Assembly: GCA_000739515.1 (NCBI GenBank)
Contig: DF820456.1
Location: 169,284 to 207,172, forward strand
Source: Candidatus Moduliflexus flocculans
GTDB lineage: Bacteria > Moduliflexota > Moduliflexia > Moduliflexales > Moduliflexaceae
DNA length: 37,889 bases
Direction of reading: 5' to 3'
The stretch's first letter is position 1. Every line of letters begins with the position of its first letter. A program made the position numbers and the translations under genes. The notes beneath the pieces are model-generated. The model saw only the letters and a program-made list of their open reading frames with translations, did no database searches and was not told the DNA's origin. Shown here piece by piece: positions 1 to 7,632 of the stretch.

Positions 1-36
1 GGAGGGGAATCGCGGATCGAGGCGACTCTGCCTGAC

Positions 37-67
37 ATTCCCCTCCTGGGAGGGGCAAGGGGTGGGT
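37..67. repeat. Interspersed repeat, left copy
   Basis: A 31-base sequence found again, identical, at 37826-37856. It contains a short hairpin (CCCCTCC, TG loop, GGAGGGG at 40-55) followed by GCAAGGGGTGGGT. The first ten bases of the window (GGAGGGGAAT) are the reverse complement of its start, so another copy may lie in inverted orientation at the window edge. It is probably a dispersed intergenic repeat; no gene overlaps it. Confidence 0.7.
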
Positions 68-96
68 GATCAAAAAATGTTAGGAAGTGAATAGAT

Positions 97-786
97 ATGG
101 CAAAAGAAAAAATCTTATTGGTCGAGGATGAAGAGGATATTTTAGAGTTAATCGCGTATAATCTGGCGCAGGCGGGCTATCAGGCGACCAGCGTCATGTC
201 CGGGGAAGAGGCCTTACAGCAGGTGAAACGCGATATGTACGACTTAATTATCCTCGATCTCATGCTGCCCGGAGTAGATGGGTTGGAAGTCTGCAAAATT
301 TTAAAACATGACCGGCTGACGGCGCATATTCCGATTATTATGGTGACGGCGAAGGGGGAAGAAGCCGATGTGGTCATCGGGCTGGAACTAGGCGCGGATG
401 ATTATGTGACCAAGCCGTTCAGCCCGCGCATTCTGCTCGCCCGCATTAAAGCGGTTTTACGTCAGCAGCAGCGCGTCGAACAGCCGGAAACGCGCGTCTT
501 CACCATCCAGGAATTGTATATTGATCCCACCCGCTATGAAGTCCGGGTACAGGGCAATCCAGTGAAATTGACCTCCACGGAATTTGGCGTGCTACTCTGT
601 TTAGTGCGGCGTCCGGGCTGGGTCTTTACCCGCAATCAAATTATTGATACCGTTAAGGGCGACGATTATATCGTCACGGATCGCACCGTAGATGTCCAAA
701 TCGTCGGCCTGCGCAAAAAATTAGGCGCAATGGGACACCTCATCGAAACGGTGCGCGGGGTCGGGTATCGTTTTAATAATGAATAA
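97..786 (+). CDS. PhoB/OmpR-family response regulator
   Basis: Two-component response regulator of 229 residues, usual length for the OmpR/PhoB class. The N-terminal receiver domain (about 1-120) shows the acidic pocket E10/D11, the phosphoacceptor D54 in the ILDLMLPG stretch, T84 and K106 in the TKPF motif. A winged-helix DNA-binding domain follows (about 130-229), ending in the usual VRGVGYRF. The start is ATG with a GGAAG ribosome site nine bases upstream. The next gene is a membrane histidine kinase, so the pair probably forms one signalling system of the PhoB/PhoR or WalR/WalK type. The stimulus cannot be told from sequence: no phosphate-transport genes are adjacent. Confidence is high for class and low for the specific regulon. 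Confidence 0.93.
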   Translation: MAKEKILLVEDEEDILELIAYNLAQAGYQATSVMSGEEALQQVKRDMYDLIILDLMLPGVDGLEVCKILKHDRLTAHIPIIMVTAKGEEADVVIGLELGADDYVTKPFSPRILLARIKAVLRQQQRVEQPETRVFTIQELYIDPTRYEVRVQGNPVKLTSTEFGVLLCLVRRPGWVFTRNQIIDTVKGDDYIVTDRTVDVQIVGLRKKLGAMGHLIETVRGVGYRFNNE

Positions 787-806
787 ACATAACTTTTGAA
801 CTATCC

Positions 807-828
807 CAGCGAACAGTTGTGTTCGCTG
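807..828. other. Intercistronic hairpin between regulator and kinase
   Basis: A perfect nine-base inverted repeat (CAGCGAACA / TGTTCGCTG) with a GTTG loop lies 21 bases after the regulator stop. A possible GTG start for the kinase (819) falls inside this hairpin, which makes that start unlikely. There is no following T-run, so it looks more like an RNA-stability or translation-tuning element than a terminator. Confidence 0.6.
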
Positions 829-893
829 AAGCCGTTCGACGCGAATTCGAGCCGCATAAGTATCAACTCTTCGGCGAACACAGTCGTAAATAT

Positions 894-2681
894 ATGCTCC
901 TACAACATCGCAAACTCATCTGGCAAATCTATCCGTCCTATCTCCTGATTATCATGGCGGCGCTGGCAGCAGCGGCGTTGTATATTTCCAGCGCGACGGA
1001 AAAATTTTATTTGCGTGAAACGCAGCAGCGCCTTGAAGCGCACGTCAAGTTGTTTCAATCCATGCTCCAGGAACCCTTTTCCCCGGAACAGCAAGAACGC
1101 GTGAATGCGCTCTGTCAAACGTTCGGCAGCACGCTTGGCAGCCGCATGACGGTGATTTTGCCATCAGGGCAGGTGATCGGCGATTCAATGGAAGACCCGG
1201 CGAAGATGGATAACCACGGGGACCGTCCTGAAATTCAAGCGGCGCTTACCGACACGATTGGAATCTCAACTCGCTATAGCTATACCGTCAAACGACAGAT
1301 GATGTATGTCGCGCTTCCCCTGAAAAATAACGGGCAGATCGCGGGCATCGTGCGGGCGGCCTTGCCAGTACTGACGATTCAGCGGGCATTAAGCCTGCTT
1401 GATGAAAAAATCGTGGTGGCCGGAGTGGTGATCGCCATGTTAGCCGCGCTTGTCAGTTTTGGAATTGCCTATTGGATCAATCTGCCGCTGCAAGACATCC
1501 GCAAGGGCGCGGAACAGTTTGCCAGCGGGCATCTGCAATATCGAATTTATCCGGCGGGATCGCAGGAATTCATGTTGTTAGCCGAAGCGATGAACCAGAT
1601 GGCGACGCAGTTGCATGACCGCATTGAACAGATCACGCAGCAGCGCAATGAACTTGAAACGATGTTGGCGAGCATGGTAGAAGCGGTGATCGTGGTCGAT
1701 CAAGAAGAGCGAATTGTCAGGTGCAATCAGGCGGCGGGTAAACTGTTCGGATTCGATGTCGCCACAGTGAAGAATCGAAGCATTCAGGAAGTTATTCGGA
1801 ACATCGAAATCCAGCGCTTCTTGAAAGCCACGCTGAATAGCCAGAAGCCGGTCGAAGAAAGCATTGAAATTGATTTTGATGGTGAGCAATATTTGCGAGC
1901 ATACGGCACATTGTTGAAAAATGGCGATCCGCGCATTCAGGGAGCATTATTAGTGTTTCACGATATTACCCGATTAAAACAACTTGAAAATATGCGCCGG
2001 GAGTTTGTCGCCAATGTCTCCCATGAATTGAAGACGCCGATTACCTCGATTAAAGGATTTATTGAAACGCTGCAAACTGGCGCGATCTCCGATTTAAAGG
2101 CAGCCCCCCGGTTTTTGGAAATCATTGCCCGCAATGCCAATCGCCTGGAAACCATCATTAACGATCTGCTGTCATTGTCGAAAATAGAACAGGGAGAAGA
2201 TTCCGGACAAATCGCGCTGGCACAGAATAACATTATTGACGTGCTGCGCGCGGCAATCACCTCATGTGCGCCGAAAGCAGCGGAAAAAGAAATTGCCATC
2301 ACCCTGGATGCGCCGGAAACTTTATATGGCAACGTAAACGCCGATCTCCTCGAACAGGCTGTGGGGAATTTGTTAGATAATGCGCTCCAATATAGCGGCC
2401 CGCACAGCACGGTTCACGTTGAAGGGAAGCGACAAGACGATCAGATTCTCATCAGCGTCAAAGACACTGGCTGCGGCGTTCCGGCGGAACACCTGCCGCG
2501 TCTCTTCGAGCGTTTTTACCGCGTGGACAAAGCTCGCAGCCGCAATTTAGGCGGTACCGGACTGGGATTGGCAATTGTCAAACACATCGTGCAGGCGCAC
2601 CAGGGAACGGTGACGGTGGAAAGCACAGTCGGCAAAGGGAGCGTGTTTACAATCAGCCTGCCGGTGATAGAGAACGCCTGA
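894..2681 (+). CDS. PhoR/WalK-like sensor histidine kinase
   Basis: Membrane sensor kinase, 595 residues from ATG 894. The same frame is open back to a GTG at 819, but that GTG sits in a hairpin and the first hydrophobic segment starts shortly after ATG 894, so 894 is preferred although its ribosome site is weak. Numbered from 894: membrane helix 1 about 13-33, an extracytoplasmic sensor of about 140 residues, helix 2 about 174-195, HAMP to about 247, PAS about 258-363, then HisKA with the phosphoacceptor H377 (VSHELKTP) and a HATPase domain with N box (LLDNALQYS), DTGCGVP and GTGLGLAIV. This is the PhoR/WalK architecture. It lies just downstream of the response regulator on the same strand, very likely in one operon. 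The signal is unknown. Confidence 0.92.
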   Translation: MLLQHRKLIWQIYPSYLLIIMAALAAAALYISSATEKFYLRETQQRLEAHVKLFQSMLQEPFSPEQQERVNALCQTFGSTLGSRMTVILPSGQVIGDSMEDPAKMDNHGDRPEIQAALTDTIGISTRYSYTVKRQMMYVALPLKNNGQIAGIVRAALPVLTIQRALSLLDEKIVVAGVVIAMLAALVSFGIAYWINLPLQDIRKGAEQFASGHLQYRIYPAGSQEFMLLAEAMNQMATQLHDRIEQITQQRNELETMLASMVEAVIVVDQEERIVRCNQAAGKLFGFDVATVKNRSIQEVIRNIEIQRFLKATLNSQKPVEESIEIDFDGEQYLRAYGTLLKNGDPRIQGALLVFHDITRLKQLENMRREFVANVSHELKTPITSIKGFIETLQTGAISDLKAAPRFLEIIARNANRLETIINDLLSLSKIEQGEDSGQIALAQNNIIDVLRAAITSCAPKAAEKEIAITLDAPETLYGNVNADLLEQAVGNLLDNALQYSGPHSTVHVEGKRQDDQILISVKDTGCGVPAEHLPRLFERFYRVDKARSRNLGGTGLGLAIVKHIVQAHQGTVTVESTVGKGSVFTISLPVIENA

Positions 2682-2697
2682 AGTTCTCGTGAACGCA

Positions 2698-2778
2698 TGT
2701 CATTGCGAGCGAGCGCCAGCGACGACCAATCCTGGATTTGGCGAGATGGCGTTGTCGGTATCACTCCTTGCAATGACA
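2698..2778. repeat. REP-like palindromic element
   Basis: Bounded by the nine-base inverted repeat TGTCATTGC (2698-2706) and GCAATGACA (2770-2778), with GAGCGAGCGCCAGCGACGA inside. The 'GTCATTGCGAGCGA...GCAATGAC' pattern is a widespread bacterial REP-type sequence. A shorter relative lies at 25279-25317. It occupies most of the gap between the kinase and the MutS-like gene. Confidence 0.65.
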
Positions 2779-2867
2779 AAACGTAACATCCCTGCCCCCC
2801 CAAAGAGGTGAAAAGTGGGCACGGTTTTGCTTGACAAATCGCGCAGGCATTCAAGAAACCTGCCTGC

Positions 2868-4676
2868 ATGAAACCGACCGCGCAAACTCGCACACAGGCG
2901 CTTGAGCGCCACCTTCGCCGCATTCAGCGGCAGATTGAACGATTCGAAGCCCGGCGCGAACGCGTTGCCCGCTTTCGTCCGCTCATTTTTTTTCTCGGCC
3001 TCGCCCTGACCTACTGGACAGGCTGGACATCGCTCATTTTTGCCGCGCTGATCATGCTGGTCGAATCCATCCATTACAACCGAATCGGCAGGCGCATCCG
3101 GCGGCATCGCCTCTGGCATTCCATCAAATCCGCGCATCTCGCCCGCATGACGTTAGACTGGCAGCATATCCCCGAACCGCCGCCATCGGCGTATGACGAA
3201 CAGCATCCGTTCGCTGTTGACCTCGATATTGTCGGCGGGCGTTCGCTGCATCGTCTGATCAATCGCGCCGTCTCGCGGCAGGGGAGTCAACGCCTGTTAG
3301 ACTGGCTGCTGAACGCCGCGCCGCAGCGCGAGCAGATCGAATCGCGCCGCAACATGCTGCGGGAATTGATTCCGCTATCGCGCTTTCGCGATAAGTTGCT
3401 GTTGCAATGCCTCCTGGTGTCCAAAGAGCATCTTGACGGCGACAACTTGCTGCGCTGGCTGCACATTCATCCGACAGAAACGCGATCTTCCTACATGTTC
3501 CCAGCGGCGCTTATGCTCGCAGTCGTAAACATCCTGTTATTCGGCGCGTTCTGGCTCGGCTGGCTGCCGGGCTGGTGGCTGATTTCGGCGGCGGCGTATC
3601 TCGTCATCTATTTTGTCAATCTGCCCACATGCCAGGAACGTTTCGATGCCGTGATGGTACTGTATGACGAACTCGACAAATTCAAGGCGATTCTGCACTA
3701 TCTCGAATGCTACCCTTACGCGAATCATCCCAATCTGCGACACCTGTGCGCACCATTCTGGCAGGAAACGCCGCTGCCCTCTGCACTCATGAAAAAAGTG
3801 ACCTGGCTGACCGCGGCCGTCGGCCTGCGCATGAATCCGATGGCCGGATTGCTGCTCAATCTCGCGTTTCCCTGGGACATGACGGCAGCGTGGTTCATTG
3901 CCCGTTATCAGGCGGAATGCGCCCGGCAGTTTCCGCGCTGGGTCGAGGCGTGGACAGAGCTTGAAGCGCTCGTCTCGCTCGCAGATTTCGCCTATCTGCA
4001 CCCTGACTGCATTTTCCCTGAAATTCTTGAGGATGCGCAGACGCCGGCATTTCAAGCGGTCGCGTTGGCGCATCCGCTGATTCCGGCGGAACGGTGCGTG
4101 GCAAATGACATTCAGCTTGCGGAAACCGGCGATATTGTCTTGTTGACTGGCTCGAATATGGCAGGCAAAAGCACGTTTCTGAAAACGGTCGGCGTCAATC
4201 TCTGTTTGGCGTATGCCGGAAGCGTCGTCAACGCGACGGCGATGCAGACGCGCCTGTTTCGCGTCTATTCCTGCATTCAGATTCACGATTCGATTGCCGA
4301 CGGCTTTTCGTTTTTTTATGCCGAAGTGCGGCGCTTAAAGCAGATGATCGACGCGATTCACGCCGACAACGCGCTACCGGTTTGTGTGCTGATTGATGAA
4401 ATTTTCAAAGGAACGAATAGCCGCGAGCGCCTGATTGGAGGCCGCGCCTATATTCAGCATCTCGCCGCGCAGCGCGCCATCGGCCTGATCGCCACGCACG
4501 ATCTGGAATTGGCGCAATTAGCCGAGCAGATCGGCAGTTTGCGGAACGCGCATTTTCGGGATGATGTGACAGAAGGAACGATGATGTTCGATTACCGTCT
4601 GCGCCCCGGCGTCTGCCCCACAACCAACGCCCTGAAAATCATGAGCATGAACGGCCTGCCGATTGAACATATTTAA
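2868..4676 (+). CDS. Membrane-anchored MutS-family ATPase
   Basis: A 602-residue protein with a MutS-type ATPase at its C-terminus: Walker A GSNMAGKS at 428-435, Walker B CVLIDEIFKGTNSRER near 505-515, and a conserved ATHD histidine further on. It lacks the mismatch-binding N-terminal domain of true MutS. It has instead a basic, coiled-coil-like start (about 1-40), two hydrophobic helices (about 42-70), a MutS core/lever-like region (about 115-180) and a second pair of helices (about 210-245). This matches a family annotated loosely as 'MutS domain V protein' whose function is unestablished; mismatch repair should not be assumed. ATG 2868 has no clear ribosome site. It ends in a palindrome shared with the convergent coaX gene. 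Confidence 0.85.
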   Translation: MKPTAQTRTQALERHLRRIQRQIERFEARRERVARFRPLIFFLGLALTYWTGWTSLIFAALIMLVESIHYNRIGRRIRRHRLWHSIKSAHLARMTLDWQHIPEPPPSAYDEQHPFAVDLDIVGGRSLHRLINRAVSRQGSQRLLDWLLNAAPQREQIESRRNMLRELIPLSRFRDKLLLQCLLVSKEHLDGDNLLRWLHIHPTETRSSYMFPAALMLAVVNILLFGAFWLGWLPGWWLISAAAYLVIYFVNLPTCQERFDAVMVLYDELDKFKAILHYLECYPYANHPNLRHLCAPFWQETPLPSALMKKVTWLTAAVGLRMNPMAGLLLNLAFPWDMTAAWFIARYQAECARQFPRWVEAWTELEALVSLADFAYLHPDCIFPEILEDAQTPAFQAVALAHPLIPAERCVANDIQLAETGDIVLLTGSNMAGKSTFLKTVGVNLCLAYAGSVVNATAMQTRLFRVYSCIQIHDSIADGFSFFYAEVRRLKQMIDAIHADNALPVCVLIDEIFKGTNSRERLIGGRAYIQHLAAQRAIGLIATHDLELAQLAEQIGSLRNAHFRDDVTEGTMMFDYRLRPGVCPTTNALKIMSMNGLPIEHI

Positions 4677-4764
4677 CGCAAACGGCGCAAGAGTTGCAAA
4701 AGACGCAACCGTTGTAGCTTGTTTTTACGTTTGCGCCCCTTGCGTCTATTGCGCCGTTTGCGTT
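4675..4764. terminator. Bidirectional palindromic terminator
   Basis: Sixteen-base perfect arms (AACGCAAACGGCGCAA at 4675-4690, reverse complement at 4749-4764) enclose a second, shorter inverted repeat (GACGCAA 4702-4708 / TTGCGTC 4740-4746). It exactly fills the 95-base space between the two convergent genes, so it is well placed to end transcription from both sides. It could equally be a resident interspersed repeat used for that purpose. Confidence 0.65.
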
Positions 4765-4771
4765 GATGTTT

Positions 4772-5587
4772 TTAATTCCGGCGCAGAAAATAGAGAATCC
4801 CTTTGAGCGTCAAATCGGAATCGTAGGTGTCGAAAATATACGAACTCCCCTGCAAAAATTTGCCGATTCCGCCAGTTGACACAATCGTAAAATCGGTCGC
4901 GGTTTCCTTGCGAATCTCTTCAATCAGCCGCTCGATGCCGAGAATCGTGATTTTTAAGACGCCGATTTGAATGTTGTCGGTGGTATTCCTGCCAACTGAG
5001 TATTTTGGGATTTTCAGTTCCACCTGCGGCAGTTGCGCGGTATTGGAAAAAAGCGCCAGCATCGCCGTCTGGAAGCCCGGCAGAATCGCGCCGCCGGTGA
5101 AGTTGCCGCGATGCAATACGTCAATCGTAATCGCCGTGCCATGATCGATCACAATGACGTTTTCGCCGTAAATTTTGCGGGCGGCGAAGACGTTTGCCAG
5201 CCGATCCGCGCCGATTTCCTGCGGATAATCCACCTTATAGCCAATATCAAACACGTGCGCGTCCGGCGTAACGAATTGCGTGGCGCGGCCAAAATACTTT
5301 TCTCCTAACTTGGCAAAGATATAATTGACCGGCGGCACGACCGACGATACGCCGATGTCAGAAATTTCTTCCTTTCGAATCCCATCCACTTGAAACAACG
5401 TGTAAATTTTAGAGAAAAGTTCGTCCTCAGTTTCAAAACTTTTCGTGCCAATCCGCCAGATTTTGAAATGGGAATTCTCCGTGTGCAAGCCGATCACGGT
5501 ATGACTATTGCCGATGTCGAATAAGAGTTCCATAATATGTTGCGAAAACATGTTATCAGACAGCATCGCGGTCTCTGACAACATCAT
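4772..5587 (-). CDS. coaX: Type III pantothenate kinase
   Basis: CoaX catalyses the first step of coenzyme A synthesis, phosphorylating pantothenate with ATP. It belongs to the ASKHA superfamily. Visible motifs: the phosphate-binding DIGNSHTVIG near the start, GADRLANVFAA, the catalytic-type VIDHGTAITIDV, GGAILPGF and STGGIG. Start choice: ATG 5587 has a good ribosome site (AAGGAA, six bases away) and gives 271 residues, but conserved sequence begins only at an internal ATG (5533), which would give 253 residues and has no ribosome site. The 18-residue leader is therefore either a real extension or mis-called. The gene stands alone and is convergent with the MutS-like gene. No coaA-type kinase is seen nearby. 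Confidence 0.93.
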   Translation of the reverse strand: MMLSETAMLSDNMFSQHIMELLFDIGNSHTVIGLHTENSHFKIWRIGTKSFETEDELFSKIYTLFQVDGIRKEEISDIGVSSVVPPVNYIFAKLGEKYFGRATQFVTPDAHVFDIGYKVDYPQEIGADRLANVFAARKIYGENVIVIDHGTAITIDVLHRGNFTGGAILPGFQTAMLALFSNTAQLPQVELKIPKYSVGRNTTDNIQIGVLKITILGIERLIEEIRKETATDFTIVSTGGIGKFLQGSSYIFDTYDSDLTLKGILYFLRRN

Positions 5588-5603
5588 TTCTATTCCTTAT
5601 TTT

Positions 5604-5708
5604 GTAATTATTTACCACGAATACACGAAAATACGGAGAAACTCTTTGGTCAGTCATTCGAAAATCTCGTGATGTTTTTCGTGTCTTTCGCGGTAGCCGC
5701 TAAATAAC
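5604..5708. repeat. Interspersed repeat (TAATTATTTACCACGAA family), copy 1
   Basis: Shares with 15608-15733 a series of blocks in the same order: TAATTATTTACCACGAA, ACACGAAAATA, GAAACTC, TTTTTCGTGTCTTTCG and GCTAAATAA. The arms are loosely inverted. This copy lies directly upstream of coaX, within a 400-base gap without a credible gene. Confidence 0.65.
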
Positions 5709-5777
5709 TCCCCTTCTTTTGAATGCAGCATCTGCTCTCTACAAAGCGATTTCAGGCATGTCAAGCATTTTGTGGTC

Positions 5778-5845
5778 AAACTACACGGATGTGTGTAAGA
5801 AAGGATGTCTGTCTTCATCCTTTCTTACACACATTCGTGTAGTTT
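5778..5845. repeat. Long palindrome (GTGTAAG family), copy 1
   Basis: A 30-base-pair stem with only one G-T pair and an eight-base loop (5808-5815). The core GTGTGTAAGAAAGGATG pairs with CATCCTTTCTTACACAC. A second copy at 32239-32306 has the same arm length and core but different bases at several paired positions, with the pairing kept. A weak 69-codon reading frame runs through it and is not believed. It could act as a terminator, since TTTTT follows the right arm, or be a small mobile or RNA element. Confidence 0.75.
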
Positions 5846-5866
5846 TTCAAACAATGAATTTATCAA

Positions 5867-5915
5867 TTGACAATTTTTTATACGAATTATACGTGGATTA
5901 TGAATACGCTTACAT
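5867..5915 (+). promoter_or_regulatory. Promoter region and LacI-type operator of the propeller gene
   Basis: A -35-like TTGACAATTT (5867-5876) is followed by a LacI-family-type operator ATGAATACGCTTACAT at 5900-5915, with a central CG. The same TTGACAATTT and near-identical operators occur upstream of lacI (7545-7598) and of the transporter operon (8685-8721). The -10 box is not clear. The repeated combination is the main evidence. Confidence 0.65.
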
Positions 5916-5925
5916 TTATTCTACA

Positions 5926-5951
5926 TAAGCCGAAACGATAGTTTCGACTTA
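5926..5951. repeat. Small hairpin repeat (GCCGAAAC family), copy 1
   Basis: TAAGCCGAAAC, GATA loop, GTTTCGACTTA: eleven paired columns with one C-A mismatch. A relative with loop TTCG lies at 34960-34987 and has the same mismatch. Both copies sit in the leader of a downstream gene, between promoter and ribosome site. Confidence 0.55.
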
Positions 5952-5989
5952 CCAGCAAACGATTTTTTCACACCAAAGGAGACACGCCT

Positions 5990-7444
5990 ATGACCTCTTC
6001 ACAACATAATAACGCGTTCGGTCAGTTTGAAACTCACACTGACGTTGGTTCTCTTCAATATCCCGGTTCTTGCGCGTATGATGTTGAGCAACAGATGTAT
6101 TCCATCGTTAGCGCTGGAGCGAACATCTGGGGAAATCATGATGATTTTCATTTTGTATGGAAGCGCATGACAGGCGATTTCATTGTCACGACGCGAGCCG
6201 CGCTGATCGGTGAGGGGAAAAATCCGCATCGCAAGTTGGGTTGGATGGCGCGTGCCACTCTCGACACGAGTTCGCCGAACGTCTGCACCGGCATTCACGG
6301 CGATGGACTGCTGACGCTGCAATTCCGGCGGACGCAAGGCGCTGAAACCGAAGAGGTGCGATCTCCGCTGAAAAGTGCAGATGTGATTCAATTAGAGCGC
6401 AAAGGCACGACCTACATCATGTCGGTTGCCCGCTATGGCGAGCCGTTTGTCGCGGTTCAGGCGACTGATATTGATTTGGGTGACGAGTTATATGTCGGGC
6501 TGTATGTTTGCTCGCATGAGGAGGATATTGTTGAGCGGGCGGCGTTTCGGGATGTGCGTATTGTTGTGCCGGTGAAGTCCGGATTCGAGCGCGGGAAAGA
6601 CCCGTTTGGCAGCCATTTGGAAATATTAGAGGTCGCAAGCGGCAACCGCAAAATTATTTACAGCGCCGATAATGTCTTCGAAGCGCCGAATTGGACGCGA
6701 GATGGCAAGGCGTTGATTTATAACAGCAACGGGCGCTTGTATCGGTTTGACCTGACAACGAAAGTGTCAACATTGATTGATACGGGCGAAGAAATCAGGA
6801 ACAACAACGACCATGTGATCTCGTTTGACGGGACAATGCTGGCGATCAGCAGCCATCGCAAAGAGGATAACGTATCGCTGGTTTACACCGTTCCGATCCA
6901 GGGAGGCGCGCCAAAGCGCGTGACGACGACCGGGCCTTCGTATCTTCATGGCTGGTCGCCGGATGGCAAATATCTGGTCTATACCGGCCTGCGCAACGGC
7001 GATTATGATATTTATCGCATCGCTGTTGACGGTGGCGCAGAAACGCAGTTGACAGCAGCGATTGGGCTGGATGACGGACCGGAATATACGCCGGATGGCA
7101 AGTATATCTATTTTAATTCCGTGCGCAGCGGGCGGATGCACATCTGGCGCATGAAGGCGGACGGCAGCGATCAGGAACAACTCACTGATGATGAATACAA
7201 TAACTGGTTTCCGCATATTTCTCCCGATGGGAAATGGGTGATTTTCCTGACGTACTTAATCAACGAGGTCGAACCGAGCGATCATCCAGCAGCCAAACGG
7301 GTCTATCTGCGCCTGATGCCGCTTGATGGCGGCACGCCTAAAGTGCTCGCCTACCTGTATGGCGGACAGGGGACGATCAATGTGCCGTCATGGTCGCCGG
7401 ATGGCAAATATGTGGCGTTCGTCAGCAATACCGTTCCGCATTAA
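5990..7444 (+). CDS. TolB-like beta-propeller protein with N-terminal beta-sandwich
   Basis: A 484-residue protein. The N-terminal half (about 1-195) looks like a concanavalin-type beta-sandwich (DUF1349-like; FHFVWKRMTGDF, GLYVCSHEED). The C-terminal half (about 200-484) is a TolB/WD40-like propeller with repeated WSPDGKYLVYTG, YTPDGKYIYFNS, ISPDGKWVIF and WSPDGKYVAFVS blades. It has no signal peptide, so a cytoplasmic location is likely. ATG 5990 has a strong AAAGGAG ribosome site. An operator like those of the neighbouring LacI regulon precedes it, suggesting a part in handling the same carbohydrate, perhaps as an enzyme or sensor of the imported sugar. Its reaction is unknown. Confidence 0.85.
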   Translation: MTSSQHNNAFGQFETHTDVGSLQYPGSCAYDVEQQMYSIVSAGANIWGNHDDFHFVWKRMTGDFIVTTRAALIGEGKNPHRKLGWMARATLDTSSPNVCTGIHGDGLLTLQFRRTQGAETEEVRSPLKSADVIQLERKGTTYIMSVARYGEPFVAVQATDIDLGDELYVGLYVCSHEEDIVERAAFRDVRIVVPVKSGFERGKDPFGSHLEILEVASGNRKIIYSADNVFEAPNWTRDGKALIYNSNGRLYRFDLTTKVSTLIDTGEEIRNNNDHVISFDGTMLAISSHRKEDNVSLVYTVPIQGGAPKRVTTTGPSYLHGWSPDGKYLVYTGLRNGDYDIYRIAVDGGAETQLTAAIGLDDGPEYTPDGKYIYFNSVRSGRMHIWRMKADGSDQEQLTDDEYNNWFPHISPDGKWVIFLTYLINEVEPSDHPAAKRVYLRLMPLDGGTPKVLAYLYGGQGTINVPSWSPDGKYVAFVSNTVPH

Positions 7445-7450
7445 TCTGTT

Positions 7451-7527
7451 GTAGGGGCAGACCCCTGTGTCTGCCCTGTTTTTCTGGCGAACGCAGGGGG
7501 CGGGCGAACACAGGGGGGCGCTCCTAC
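7451..7527. repeat. GC-rich interspersed hairpin repeat
   Basis: Bounded by GTAGG (7451-7455) and CCTAC (7523-7527), with an inner stem GGGCAGA (7455-7461) / TCTGCCC (7470-7476) and a second CCCCTGTG / CACAGGGG pairing. It follows the propeller gene's stop by a few bases and may end its transcript. This 'GTAGGGGC...CCTAC' style of element is common in repeat-rich genomes. Confidence 0.55.
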
Positions 7528-7544
7528 ATATTGCATTCAATTTC

Positions 7545-7598
7545 TTGACAATTTTTCCTGACATAAGATGATGTATGCGCATACATTATCTTATGTCA
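7545..7598. promoter_or_regulatory. lacI promoter with 40-bp palindromic operator
   Basis: TTGACAATTT at 7545-7554 overlaps the edge of a 40-base palindrome (7559-7598) that has only one mismatched pair (7570/7587). Its centre, ATGTATGCGCATACAT (7571-7586), matches the LacI-family operator pattern with a central CG and the sites at 5900 and 8706. The outer arms TGACATAAGAT / ATCTTATGTCA make a second, nested dyad. It lies just upstream of the regulator gene, so autoregulation is likely. Confidence 0.75.
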
Positions 7599-7632
7599 AC
7601 GCATTTGCCGATATAGAGGAGAACGACAACGT

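Noticed and set aside
2700..3137. Minus-strand reading frames opposite the start of the MutS-like gene
   Set aside because: Shadow frames of a GC-rich coding region and a REP-like element; the plus-strand gene has clear motifs.
5719..5928. 69-codon plus-strand reading frame
   Set aside because: It runs through both arms of the 5778-5845 palindrome, has no ribosome site and resembles no protein.
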